From the NCBI RefSeq assembly GCF_013373865.1, contig NC_050470.1:21718667-21782666 (forward strand): a DNA stretch of 64,000 nucleotides, given 5' to 3'. Numbering within the stretch: the first letter of the stretch is position 1; each line of letters begins with the position of its first letter. A program made the translations under genes and the position numbers. This stretch comes from Monomorium pharaonis (lineage: Eukaryota > Arthropoda > Insecta > Hymenoptera > Formicidae). Of the stretch, positions 13,001-22,600 are shown one piece after another. Under the pieces are notes generated by a model, which was not told the origin of the DNA, made no database searches, and worked only from the letters and a program-made list of their open reading frames with translations.

Positions 13001-16000
13001 ACAAAAACAGTATCAGAACTTGCAGGATGAATTTAAGGATACAGTTGATAACTTGGTGCGAGATAAAAATTTCTATAGAGGACAATATGAGCTTGCTCAA
13101 GCATCGGAAAGTAAGATAAAGAAAGATCTAGAGGAAATAGAGAACATCCTGAAATTGAAGACGGACGAACTCGAAGATCACAAAGATAGAATGCAGGTGA
13201 ATGAAAGCATCATTACGGAATTAAACGTAGAAAATACGAAGTTAAAAAGAGAGATCGAAGTTAGAGAGAAGGACCAGAAGAAAAGGAACAATTCCTTGCT
13301 GCAAGAATTGCAAAGCTTCAAAGAGCTCGTCCTAGATAAAGACATCGCGTTAGAGACCCTTCAGACGCGTAATATTGAGATTGAAAATGAGAATAAGCAA
13401 CTGTATGAATTTAAAACAAAGGTTCATGCGCGCGAGCGAGAAATCACAGAGTTGCAGGACGAGATCCTGCGGCTGACCGATGGTTTGAACAATCGAGATC
13501 AAGTCATTCGTAAATTGGAAGAAATGGCGAGACGAATGAGTGACATTCAGTCAGGAACATCCTCGCCGTCTTCTTCTAGCAACAAAGATCAAGAGATCCA
13601 TCATCTGCAGGAATTCCTAAAAGAGAAGGACAAGGTAATTAGGCAAATGAGTGACGATAGTAAGAGTCTGCATCGAGCATTGGAGACTATTCAAAGCAAG
13701 ATGAAGGAATCAGGTAATATCGTGGAATTGAGAAGAAAACTGAAGGAAGAGCGCAGACTAAACGAGGAGCTCAGAGATACAGTACAGAAGCTTCAAAAGG
13801 AATTGGAGAATGTTTCTATGCAACGCTCGCAAGATGATAGCGATATCGAGGACATGGTTCAGCGAGAATTGAATCTTTCTGCACGATTGGATAAACAAAT
13901 TATGCAAGTAATTAAGGATGACGAAGTTGTAGATGGAGTGACAGAGAATCATCATCAAAGGACAAATGAGGGTTACAAGGACACCGAGTTACTGAAGAAA
14001 CTAATGGATGATTTAGAAGTCGAACGAGACATAATGAGACATCAGCTCACCGAATATGAGAATCGTATCCTACAACTGAAAGCGGATTTAACGGAGGAGG
14101 CAAAGAAAGTAGTCAAGCTAGATAAAGAACTTGTGTCGGAGAGGAACGCGGTGAAATTCTTGAGGATGCAAATAGAAGAACATCGTCGGATGGTGGAAGT
14201 AGAGCGAATACGGGACACTCAATCAATCGAGTTCCTGCAGACAAAATTGAAAGCTTCTCTGGAAAACGAGGAGAGGCTTCGTAATGAGCTAACATCGATG
14301 AGACACCAACAGATGAATCTTGATTCACAATTGACATCCATGAAGAAATTGATAGAAAACGCCAATAGGAACTTGTCAAATTTTGCTGCAACCGCGCAAG
14401 ACGAATCGGAGAGGTATGCGTTTATTTATTCTTTCAAATATTTTCATTTTAATATTCTTATATATTATTTATGTTTATCTGCCTGTAATCTCTTTTCGAC
14501 AAATATTGAAATTGATTCCGATAGAATCAAATTACGAGAAGTAACATAACTATAAAAAATTAAAGTTGTTTCAAAAGTGCTATGTTATTTTTTAATCTTT
14601 TCTTCTGTATTTAAGAACGAGCGGAAATCTCGAGGAAAGTCGCGAACACAATGCGGAACTACGGGAGAATATAAAGAAATTGGAGAATGAGATTAGTAAA
14701 TACAAGAAGAAGTTAGAGATTGCAATGGAGGAACAAGAACGATTAATCAGCAGTCTGGCATTAACCAATGGCCTAAAAGAAATTCAAGAGGCGGATCTGC
14801 GGAGAATTACAGAAGAGTTGAAAGCACGAGAAGAAGATTGTAATTATTTACAAAAACAACTAAAGATATTAATCGAAAGCAAGAAGGAAGACCAACGAGA
14901 CATTGAGCTGGACGACATCAAAGAATTACGCAGGGAGATCAATATTGCTCGAGAAGTTAGGATGGAGTTGGAGATTGACTTAAATCGTGCGAAACAGGAA
15001 CTGAAGGAATTCTCAAATCGGGAATTAAAGCTCATTCGCACTGTGGATGCCTTGAAAGAGCGAGAAACCGAACTTAATACGAGACTAACAATTTCAAAAG
15101 AAAAAGAGAGGAAACTCAAAGATTTAATTGAAAATGCCCGGGACAATCCCGCGAATTTTATGCAGAAAATTAAGGAGCTAAATGAAACAATTGACAGATG
15201 TGTTATGGAGAAAAGTAATCTTGAAGATAAAATCGGCAAGATGAGGTCACAAAGAGAAATATTGTCGCAACGGGTAAAGTTGCTCGAAAAGCAACTTGTG
15301 AAACAAAAAATTCCTGCCGAAAGGGTATAAAATCTTATTTATTTATTTTAATCTAATATTTAAAATTGAAATGATTCAATATTCAATATTTTGAAATCAA
15401 AAAGTTATTAACAGTGATTTAAGTTAATGTAAATGCTTATATTTTTTATTATAATATATGTGAAGAGATTAATTAATTATAATTACGTTGCAAAATAGAT
15501 AGTGACACTATGAATTTTACATTTCAGTTACAAAACTTCTATGGCAAATATCTAAGAGCAGAAAGCAGACGGAAAGCGTTAGGCTATCAGAAAAAGTACC
15601 TACTGTGCGCCATTGGTAGCTATCAATATTGCGAAGAAAACACGCTATGCGTGCTTGCGCAGCTGACTCAAGATCAACGGTCTTACACGCGACTACCTCA
15701 CAGCAGGAAAGTGCGTTTCAAGATTGTCGTGATCGTAATAGTCAGTATACACAGGATGAAGTGGTTGATCCAACGCTGGCGAGTGGGGAAACGCGTGGGT
15801 GCTGATGTTATCATGGGTGGTATTGATCAATTAATTGATTTACCGCCTGTCCGGAGAATAACATCGAATCATTCTCCACCCGTGAGAGAAAGAGCGTCAA
15901 AGTAAGTAAAATGATAATCAAGTATATTATTGAAACAATAGATCGATCATAGAGATTACACAAAGTACATTTAATAAATATAAAAAGAATTATGCCAATA

Positions 16001-16549
16001 AGACCCGGAATAAGATTTACGAATCAACTGCAGTTTACACCTGCTCTTATTGGAAATTTTTTAAATACTTATAAAATATATTAATAAAACTTATGAGAGA
16101 GAAATAGTTATTTTAAAATATCAAAAATTTATAATAAATACGTAGAAAAGGATAAGCCAAAAAATATTAAAAAAGAAATCATCTAATTTAGAAATTTATT
16201 GTGCTTTGTTTTATTCAGTTTAATTTCGATTAAAAAAATATTTTGCTGAAATCAAACACATGATTGATTAAAAGTTCAATTATTAATTCGTTCGATCAAT
16301 CGTTAATTGAAGATTATTAGATTTTTCTATCATTAACATAATTGCGTTTCGAGCATTTCAACCGTTTGGTAAAATTTTAAATATATTTTTTCAATTTTTT
16401 TTTTTTTTTTACAATCATATTGCATTGTATGTTTCAGTGGAGGTAGCGGGTTTTTGCTCGAACAGTATTACCAAGAAGTAAGAAATTTCCAAGAGACACT
16501 CGGCTCAGTTAAGGCAGAGCCTGGTACTAGTCATATTATTTCAGAATAA
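982..16549 (+). CDS. Plp: Pericentrin/AKAP9-family centrosomal coiled-coil scaffold (PACT domain), 19 coding exons
   Basis: Large scaffold expected at centrosomes and basal bodies, where the family organises pericentriolar material and binds calmodulin through its C-terminus. Exons by splice sites: 982-1044, 1301-1420, 1520-1777, 2249-2419, 2626-2961, 3325-4902, 5273-5770, 6105-6239, 6469-6740, 6863-7530, 7730-7857, 9561-9728, 10560-10625, 11189-11503, 11580-14413, 14616-15324, 15528-15901, 16438-16549. That is 18 certain-to-likely blocks, with an optional one at 8426-8479. All junction phases agree and the joined length is 8805 nt (2934 residues). The N-terminus (DEDERRKRSLEAG, then LEKYKAKR) resembles the AKAP9 N-terminus. 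Nearly all of the rest is Glu/Lys/Gln/Leu-rich heptad coiled coil. A PACT domain lies near residues 2780-2860. Family assignment is firm; whether it is called Plp, pericentrin or AKAP9 is a naming choice, since insects usually carry one such gene. Confidence 0.9.
1301..1777 (+). CDS. Plp: Pericentrin-like exons 2-3 (1301-1420 and 1520-1777)
   Basis: Exon 2 has 40 codons between a TTGCAG acceptor and a GTAAGA donor. Exon 3 has 86 codons between a TTAG acceptor and a GTATGT donor. Both are phase 0 at both ends. They continue the conserved N-terminal basic segment, then an acidic Ser-rich linker (EHSDEES, SSVSISEGEAD), then the first coiled-coil segment (GRVAELEDLLHGKEEIV). The 99-nt intron between them is among the shortest in the gene. 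Confidence 0.85.
2249..2961 (+). CDS. Plp: Pericentrin-like exons 4-5 (2249-2419 and 2626-2961)
   Basis: Exon 4 (57 codons) and exon 5 (112 codons), both phase 0. The products are heptad coiled coil, e.g. LQEFEKAVNERDNLIEHL and IEVLETTMNDQEALIRRL. Acceptors are TTAACAG and GTTTCAG; donors GTGAGA and GTAAGC. The preceding intron 1778-2248 (471 nt) is AT-rich with a (TA)n run near 2192-2214 and nothing else visible. Confidence 0.87.
3325..4902 (+). CDS. Plp: Pericentrin-like exon 6, long coiled coil with probable GC donor
   Basis: 526 codons, phase 0 at both ends. Continuous coiled coil interrupted near codons 205-230 by a Ser/Thr-rich insert (SRFDATSVSTVSELGETM) that could be a hinge or phosphorylation site. 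The frame stays open past the end to 5010, but the next exon (5273, phase 0) joins in frame only if this exon ends with AAG at 4902, followed by GCAGGT. The nearby GT at 4907 would give phase 1 and run the next exon into a stop. A GC-AG intron (4903-5272) is therefore the simplest reading. Confidence 0.85.
5273..5770 (+). CDS. Plp: Pericentrin-like exon 7
   Basis: 166 codons between a TTCTTAAG acceptor and a GTAAGA donor, phase 0. Coiled coil (LKIELEARHAKEMEELRTYF) broken by an acidic stretch (DNDSETEELTDDLYFGG) and a small Ser/Thr-rich segment, then coiled coil again. The following intron 5771-6104 (334 nt) shows nothing. Confidence 0.87.
6105..6740 (+). CDS. Plp: Pericentrin-like exons 8-9 (6105-6239 and 6469-6740)
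   Basis: Exon 8 (45 codons, phase 0) encodes YCQTEWEALENGELSSL and more coiled coil. Exon 9 (90 codons plus 2 nt) encodes DNWPTELLELRDKFTCNAK and KKTHGAELARLKDEYNCVI. Exon 9 ends in phase 2 (AG|GTAAAT) and is completed by the first base of exon 10 to give Arg. Confidence 0.85.
6863..7857 (+). CDS. Plp: Pericentrin-like exons 10-11 (6863-7530 and 7730-7857)
   Basis: Exon 10 runs from phase 2 to phase 1 and encodes a mixed region: coiled coil, a basic KRVHFAPQL motif, a Ser-rich acidic linker (SSSSDGEDKIISSS), then coiled coil. Exon 11 (phase 1 to 0) encodes ISYLLQLIEELCRQNDKL. All four junctions use standard GT-AG sites. Confidence 0.87.
7858..9560 (+). other. Pericentrin-like intron 11 (1.7 kb, AT-rich)
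   Basis: Longest intron of the gene. Strongly AT-rich. Apart from the possible small exon at 8426-8479 I see no coding or structured element. Confidence 0.7.
8426..8479 (+). CDS. Plp: Possible 18-codon cassette exon of the pericentrin-like gene
   Basis: Flanked by a GCCAGCAG acceptor with a weak pyrimidine tract and a good donor (AAAAAG|GTAAAT). It is 54 nt, phase 0 at both ends, so it can be included or skipped between exons at 7730-7857 and 9561-9728 without shifting the frame. The encoded peptide (VPLEPSPTPYIHKVCCKK) is Pro-rich, unlike the coiled coil on either side, and would act as a break. It may equally be chance sequence. Confidence 0.35.
9561..9728 (+). CDS. Plp: Pericentrin-like exon 12 (constitutive)
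   Basis: 56 codons, phase 0 at both ends, highly charged helix (IEAADKQLRATRRFLDEQ, then QEQLKERERDKERDM). Acceptor GTTTAG, donor GTAAAA. GC-richer than the AT-rich introns on both sides, which helps define it. Confidence 0.85.
10560..10625 (+). CDS. Plp: Pericentrin-like exon 13, short Ser/Thr-rich exon
   Basis: 22 codons (SELSSERTSDNPELQTTDIN), phase 0 at both ends, with an AAAGCAG acceptor and a strong GTGAGT donor. Skipping it would keep frame, so it may be alternatively spliced. A TA-flanked inverted-repeat element begins 80 nt after its donor. Confidence 0.65.
10706..11033. mobile_element. MITE, Tc1/mariner-like ends, in pericentrin-like intron
   Basis: Left end CAGTGAGTAAGAAAAG and right end CTTACCCACTG are imperfect inverted repeats, each flanked by TA (10704-10705 and 11034-11035), the target duplication expected of Tc1/mariner elements. 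The interior is about 300 nt of AT-rich noncoding DNA with no transposase, so it is non-autonomous. Confidence 0.65.
11189..11503 (+). CDS. Plp: Pericentrin-like exon 14
   Basis: 105 codons, phase 0, between an ATCTAG acceptor and a strong GTAAGT donor. Encodes coiled coil (VEALESQMREMSSLMSDTEA and IWVLRDIIGDLEQQLQVK). Only 76 nt separate it from the next exon. Confidence 0.88.
11580..14413 (+). CDS. Plp: Pericentrin-like exon 15, giant coiled-coil exon
   Basis: 2834 nt (944 codons plus 2 nt), about a third of the protein, uninterrupted. Begins after TTTTAG. Ends AG|GTATGC in phase 2 and joins 14616 in frame. Long heptad stretches (LELQLHEATAKYNSLEQTI; DEILRLTDGLNNRDQVIRKL) are separated by two low-complexity linkers: a Ser/Thr/Asn-rich region around 12540-12850 and SGTSSPSSSSNKDQ near 13555-13590. 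The linkers probably divide the rod into separately flexing segments. Confidence 0.92.
14616..15324 (+). CDS. Plp: Pericentrin-like exon 16
   Basis: 1 + 236 codons, phase 2 to phase 0, acceptor TATTTAAG, donor GTATAA. Continuous coiled coil directly N-terminal to the PACT domain (NIKKLENEISKYKKKLEI; REILSQRVKLLEKQLVKQ). The donor is weaker than others, but the frame match to the next exon is exact. Confidence 0.87.
15528..15901 (+). CDS. Plp: Pericentrin-like exon 17, PACT centrosome-targeting domain
   Basis: 124 codons plus 2 nt. Encodes the PACT (pericentrin-AKAP450 centrosomal targeting) core: RAESRRKALGYQKKYLL, a Cys/aromatic segment, then a basic hydrophobic segment (RFKIVVIVIVSIHRMKWLI) followed by WRVGKRVGAD. 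In the family this region docks the protein at the centriole and binds calmodulin. It gives the clearest identification of the whole gene. Donor AA|GTAAGT. Confidence 0.93.
16438..16549 (+). CDS. Plp: Pericentrin-like last exon and stop
   Basis: Acceptor with a long T tract, TTTCAG at 16437, phase 2. Encodes a 36-residue tail (GGSGFLLEQYYQEVRNFQ) ending at TAA 16547-16549. The tail follows the PACT domain, as in other family members. Confidence 0.85.
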
Positions 16550-17212
16550 CATTATATGTATATTTTTAGAATATGTAGTTTAGCTGTACAGTGTTAATAT
16601 TATGAATATCGTGTAATTACTCAAATAGCATATCATACAGAGTTCGCGTTTTTTAAAGATAGGTTATTAATGACTCAGCAATTTTTTAATTCCTTTAGAT
16701 TTTTTGACAAATACTTTTGAAACTTTACATTGAATCTACATTTTGATATCTTACAAAACCTAGTTTTACATATATAAAGTTAAATTTCTTTATCGAGTTT
16801 TTGAAAATTTAAATTCGTTAATTAAATTTTTAACGTTAAATTTGCGATTCTACTTCATTTATATTTTTCATTTTCTTGATAAACGCGCTCTGTATTTTGT
16901 GACTAAATTGCAATCGTCGATGATCGATCTGCATGGGATTTCTATTTCCGTTCGACTGCACGTTTTGCATCGCCCTAATTAATCATGAACAACCAATGGT
17001 GAGAATGTGAATTTCGTCAGCTCGACCGGAAATGATTGGAACTGGGCATTTATACGGACTTTATAATAGACTGCCGGTTTTTATATATTTTTAACTCATT
17101 ACCGTTTTCATGTGAGACTTTGATTGATGCTGTCTTTCTCTTATTGATCTTGGTGACGCAACTCGAAGCGCCACTTATAAATTGCGAGAAACATGAATAA
17201 TGAAACGTTATT

Positions 17213-17524
17213 AATAAAGTAAGAAGGATGTGTGCATGTAAAGTACGTTTTAACGTTGTAAGACATAGGAGAGGCTTTTATCGAATGTTAGCGAAGTAAA
17301 AGCAATTTCTGTAGAAAAAAAACATCGGTTTTAAGCCAGATATTGCTTTTACAGCATATTGTTATTGTGTAAGTTATATAGGTATATTATAAGTAGTATA
17401 TAAATATGCGAACCTGCGTGCCTTGTACGCCGTAAAATGCGTTTAGTATTTATTTATCAACGGATTGTAATAAGCTTTTTATATATCACAAGTTGCATGT
17501 TGTTTTCCTGATGCCTGTAATAAA
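17213..17524 (+). terminator. Candidate polyadenylation signals of the pericentrin-like gene
   Basis: Two AATAAA hexamers at 17213-17218 and 17519-17524, roughly 660 and 970 nt after the stop codon. The second is followed by a T-rich stretch. Cleavage sites cannot be verified without transcripts. Confidence 0.4.
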
Positions 17525-17715
17525 GAATCAATTTTTTTAATATGTCTAATACTTGTTAAATATGAAGATGATGTGAGATAGTCACTCAGGATGAAGGCAT
17601 TCATCAAAAATTAATGCACAATCAATCTCGTTTGTTACTTTCATTTTGCCGTGATTATTTATTACATTACGCTTATTAATAGTCGAGGGAGAAAAGCGCG
17701 ACTGCGTTTTTATAA

Positions 17716-17746
<31 letters not shown>

Positions 17747-18015
17747 AAATATATATATAATATATATTTCTAAAGCACTATATATATTTACATATATACA
17801 ATAGAGTGTATGATAAAATATATAATAATCGACTAATCGGTTTTTATTAGCGCTATCGTTTTTCTAAATTTATTTAAAGATACGTTAATTTAAAGTTTTA
17901 GACATATATATTTCTATGAAGTTAAGGCTTGCTTCTTACTAAAATTTATGTACTCTCCTTTTTTCTCATTTTTCTTCAATTTTATTTTATAATTTCTGCC
18001 AATTCTCTTAGAGCA

Positions 18016-18130
18016 AGCACAGACTTTTGCATAAGAGGATTAATCAATCAAAATTTTTTATTTCCTTTATACAAGATAGAAATGAAAGACTCTCGTTAAA
18101 TTTCTTATACGTTATGCAAAAGTCTGTGCT
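18016..18130. mobile_element. Small MITE-like inverted-repeat element
   Basis: Perfect 19-bp terminal inverted repeats (AGCACAGACTTTTGCATAA at 18016-18034 and its complement at 18112-18130) enclose a 77-nt AT-rich core. Weaker similarity continues outward toward TTA motifs. No coding capacity. Most likely a non-autonomous Tc1/mariner derivative. Confidence 0.55.
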
Positions 18131-18885
18131 CTCGTTAACTGTACTTCGACATAATGAGATGTAAAAAATTTTGAATTGAGCCCGAATGTCCAAAGAACAA
18201 TCTTATATATCTGATGTATTATTGTTAGAATCAAAATACTTTCTTGTTAGGTGATAAAATTACATTTTAAGCGATTTACGCCTTTAAGAGAAATTCGTTA
18301 GGAAAATTGAAGTATTAGCTCTCTGCAGATTATTTCACGTTAGTACTAATAATTACTTTCACATCGGCTTATTTATCTATAACGCATAGTGCAAGTTGGA
18401 AACTTGCTCGAGAGCCGCTCGATATATCTGCCTGTCATTCGAGAAGTGAATTAAAAAGAATCATCCTCGGTAAGAATTAATCCTTGTAAAGTCTTAAACT
18501 TTTGATCTCCATGAAAAACTGACTTTATGTGTCATGCGCTTCTTCGCTTTTATCTTCTATTTTTATTCCAGGACGAATTTGCCATTTTTTAAATAGAATA
18601 TTATAATATCTTACCTTATAGACTGCGTTAAAGCGCTTTTTCTCTTTGTGTTCATGAATATAATGTTCGTAAACAATAATGATTGAACGGCCATTATATT
18701 TAGGATAAAAAGAGATAGAGAATCTAAAAAAGTGCTAAAATGTTGAAGTTTCTAATTTCGAGGAGTTAAGATATATACTATCACCGAAGATGAGTGTCTC
18801 TTTCTCATTCTTTTTATCTGGCCTATTTTCTTATTGGAACGACCTTATTTCACGAGCTAACAACAAGGTATGCCCATTATTAATT

Positions 18886-19611
18886 TTAACGAATTTTATG
18901 ACTCGAACACGCGTCCTTAAAATTCGTCGCGTTGAACGGCACGAAGTAGTCGTCGTGTAACTGCCTGACAATGTTTTCTATCGGGCACAGCTTGACGCCC
19001 TTCTTACCCATAAATTCCCCGTCGTCGCTGACGTAGGTGTTGGCGTTCTTGCAAAACGGTACCTTCGGCGTCAGGTCCCGGCCGTTGGCGATAATGCGGA
19101 AATAGAAGTCGCTGGCGAGGCGATTGTCGTTCCGGGGGTTGATCTTGTAGACCTCTATGACGAGCCGCGAGGCGTAATGGGTCGCTACGTCCGAGACTAT
19201 GCCGAGGGCAGTGGCGAGGTACTCCAGAGTCTTGTCGTGGCCGGAATAGAGGACGATCTTGGGCCTGGCCTCGGAGATGATGCGCAGCATGAAGGTGACG
19301 ATGCCGCGCAGCATCCCGTACGCCTTGAGCAGCCCGTACTTGTTGCGGCTACTGCTCTTGGCGACCTGCTTCGACTCCCAGTCTGTGTAGGCGAACAGCC
19401 CGGTAACGTGGTCGGTCTTAACGCACGTGCGTTGGGCGTCAAGATCCGCGCACGGCAGCGAGGCGCCGTGGCACACGTACGTCAACAGGGCGTCCCTCAG
19501 CGTGTTCGGGTCGCACGTATGCGCCTGATCCGGAAGCTCGAAAACGGCGCTTGCCGCCTGCTTGATCAGCTCCCCGACGGCCGGATGGGATTTCAGATGG
19601 TTGGAGGTCTC
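18886..19611 (-). CDS. PXYLP1: PXYLP1-like exon 4 (C-terminal half, HD motif, stop)
   Basis: 241 codons plus TAA (18888-18886). Acceptor CCTTCCCCAG with a good pyrimidine tract, phase 0. Begins ETSNHLKSHPAVGELIKQ. Carries the catalytic YSGHDKTLEYLATALG segment (His codon 19239-19237) and the Cys-bearing C-terminus (CPIENIVRQL; FKDACSSHKIR). Much GC-richer than the introns around it. Confidence 0.9.
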   Translation of the reverse strand, partial: ETSNHLKSHPAVGELIKQAASAVFELPDQAHTCDPNTLRDALLTYVCHGASLPCADLDAQRTCVKTDHVTGLFAYTDWESKQVAKSSSRNKYGLLKAYGMLRGIVTFMLRIISEARPKIVLYSGHDKTLEYLATALGIVSDVATHYASRLVIEVYKINPRNDNRLASDFYFRIIANGRDLTPKVPFCKNANTYVSDDGEFMGKKGVKLCPIENIVRQLHDDYFVPFNATNFKDACSSHKIR

Positions 19612-22600
19612 CTGGGGAAGGTGGAAATAACGTGTCTGCAGAGGCCGTTATCCTCAATGTTATCGTGAACTCTCCCTCCGGAGCCTTCAGCGAATATTTT
19701 ATTAAAATCTGAACTGAATTATTCTTTTGATTAGCAATAACAAATTGAAAATGCGAGTCAGCACCTCGATAGAAATTTCGGTAATAGAATTTAAATGAGC
19801 TTTGAAGATTTGTAAAGAGCCCCCGTCAAGTTTTGACTTGTACTCGACAAAACTCGACATCCGAGTGGATCTTGAATCTTTGAACTTTTTTATTAATTAA
19901 TCTTCTGATTGAAGTACTCTTCGACTTAAGACTCTTGTGACAAAATTAATTATCGAAACGTTTAGAACGTGCTCCCTTGAAATTTGAGAAGAGATATTTT
20001 CTGTGCATTAAACGTACAGATGTCTCTCCACGTGCCATGTGCGATATACAGACAACAAACGAGAGTTACGAGACGAGATAATTTTCACAGAAAAAAGATT
20101 CTTATCGCGTGCAAGTATTTTATTTGGATAACGCGCTGACAAATCAGCGTTTGCCAGCCTACAATGACCCAGATAATTTTATTGGATTTCCTGAGAAAGC
20201 AGGGAGAAGAGCGATGTTGATGCAGATTATTTAACATGTTTCCGAGAAAACTGGAATGAGATCTCAGGCCATTAAAACTTCCTCAGAAGACAGGAATAGC
20301 ACAAATGTAAACTTATCGAATCTACTTTAAGAAGCTGGAAAAGCAGCGACAAGTCCATTTTGCATACTTCTTCAAAAAATTAAACAAAACTGCGCAAGAG
20401 ATATTCGACACAGATTTAAATTACTTCGCATAAAAAAATTGCTCAAAGACGATTTCATAACTGTATACCCTCAAATATCAATCGCATAAATTTGTATAAA
20501 CGATTATATATTGTTATATCGCTCGAATTCTCATGGGAAGTCATTAACGTAATTGCTCTTTGCCTCGTGCATCGAATGCAGGCAGGGCTTCCATATTTTT
20601 TAGACAAAGTTCGTGCCAGTGGTAAAAGCCATCAGCATTTTCTGGAAAAAAAAAAACTAGTCTTCTCTATTAAAAACGATAAAATAAACAGAAAACAATG
20701 AGAGAGAGTGCTGTCAATTGAATAAATCAATTGAGAGTGCTTTCCAATCAAGCTTCATCCAAAATAAAAACTCGTAATAGATTAGAAATTGATGTGGCGA
20801 ATAAACTGGGTTTTTGTCACAAGATGTTGAATAGAAGCGCAAAACCGATTTAAATATCTTAACTCTATTATTATTGTTTTTCTCTTGAACTAAAAATTAA
20901 GATAAAATTCAATAATGCTTCTATTTTCAAAGTTTTTGTTTTAAAAATTGTATTCCGCATATTAATTTAAATTGAAAAGACTTTATTATAAGATTTCGTT
21001 ACTATTGATTGATTTTTTTTTTTCCAGTCATAGTGATTAATATATGATTTGTCAATTAAAGTAAAAATATATTTCTTTACATAAAATTACGTATAAATCA
21101 CAATTTTTAGTATTATATATCAGATTTATTTTTTCCATTGCGTAAAGTCCGCGGATAAAATTGCAATTTATCGCGATTTTTTTCCTTGGTTTTACAACCA
21201 CTGGTTTTACAACCTGAATGCAGAAGGTCTAGAAGGACGGGTTCTCCTCGCGTGTATGTACATACATTTACTATTTTTACCTTTAAGTGCTGCTTCAGGA
21301 ACTTCTCGGCGGCGGGGCAGGCGCACTCGTTGCTGCAGAACGCGTAGCTCTGGCTCTCCTGCAGGCTGATCCTCGCCAGGCTCTGGAAGCCGTCGTTCTC
21401 GAAGAGCGCGTACAGCAACGCGACCGCGCTCTGCACGGTCCTGCGGTAGGAGGTACTGTAGACGATAACGTCCCTGCCGTACGTGGTGCCGTTGCCGAGA
21501 TTGAGCCGCTGGTGGTACGCGTTCCTAAGGGCGACCCCGGTCTTCAGCAGCTGCAGGACGCCGAGGGTGGTGAGCTGGCCGATCCGGCAGTCCCGCGCGT
21601 TCGCCGGCAGCACGGGGAGGCCGTGGAACGGGCCCAGGAACTGGGCCCACGCGGCCCGCGAGTAACTCGACGCGTTCTGCACGAAGCTCACGTAGTTCTC
21701 GTAGATGGCCTCGAGCTCGCTCGCGGCCCCGTACTCGCCGACGCCGCAATTGATGCTGCTTATGTTCCGTATGTGCGTCAATGGGCCCCGGTCGCCGTGA
21801 CGGATGAAGATCAGGATGCCGCTTAATGTCAAGTTGCCGTCGAGCTTCCCTGTTAGAAAGTGAGGAAGCGCGATACTTTATGCGCGTTATACACGCAATC
21901 GCGTAGGATAATAAGATAATTTTGAAACACTCTACGTGCGCTTTATGCGCGCACTTGTGTAAGAAGAAAGTGATTTACGCCGATTTCTAGTGGCTCTCGA
22001 GCGAGATCGAGCGGGATTATTGACTTCGTGCCTATTCACTGTTTATTGTGATTATTAGACGCGAAGAGCTTTTGTTGATCGATTTCTTTGATATTTGTGA
22101 ACGCGCTTAATAATATGATTGATGAAAATTATTGATTAATGACACGAAAGTGTTCGGTCATCGTGATTGGCGTACACACACACACACATTTTTAATTTCT
22201 TTTCGCGTGCAAAAGTTTCAGAATAATTCGTATGTGGGTACCTTCGGTGTCTGCGGCTATCTCGTGTGGCAAATTGCAGAAGCGAAAGATCTTCTTCGTC
22301 TTCGCGTCCGACTTTAAGTTCCTCGGGAATTCTCGCAGCGACAAATCATTGTTTGGAATTCTCGTTTGCACCGAGGTTTTCTCATCTACGCCGATATATT
22401 TGTACATACCTGCGCGACAAGACAGAAACCATCACTGTAATTGACAACTTTTAAATCAACAGCAAAATTTCGTTATTATTACGATTTATGTCATTAAATG
22501 GCAATTTTAAAAGAAGCTACGTTGTCATAGCATTTTATTTAAACTAAATAATTTCCTTCCTTCTAACGTATTTTGACTTATAATCTATCAGATATATATT

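Larger units (their letters stand above)
16550..18885. other. Tail-to-tail intergenic region with 3' UTRs of both genes
   Basis: AT-rich. For the plus-strand gene, AATAAA occurs at 17213-17218 and 17519-17524. For the minus-strand gene an AATAAA (reverse complement of TTTATT at 18562-18567) lies about 320 nt past its stop. A (GA)n run sits at about 17718-17743. The inverted-repeat element at 18016-18130 is listed separately. No other feature seen. Confidence 0.5.

Noticed and set aside
11717..14391. Several 60-100-codon open frames overlapping exon 15 of the pericentrin-like gene
   Set aside because: They are out-of-frame or antisense readings of the long coiled-coil exon.
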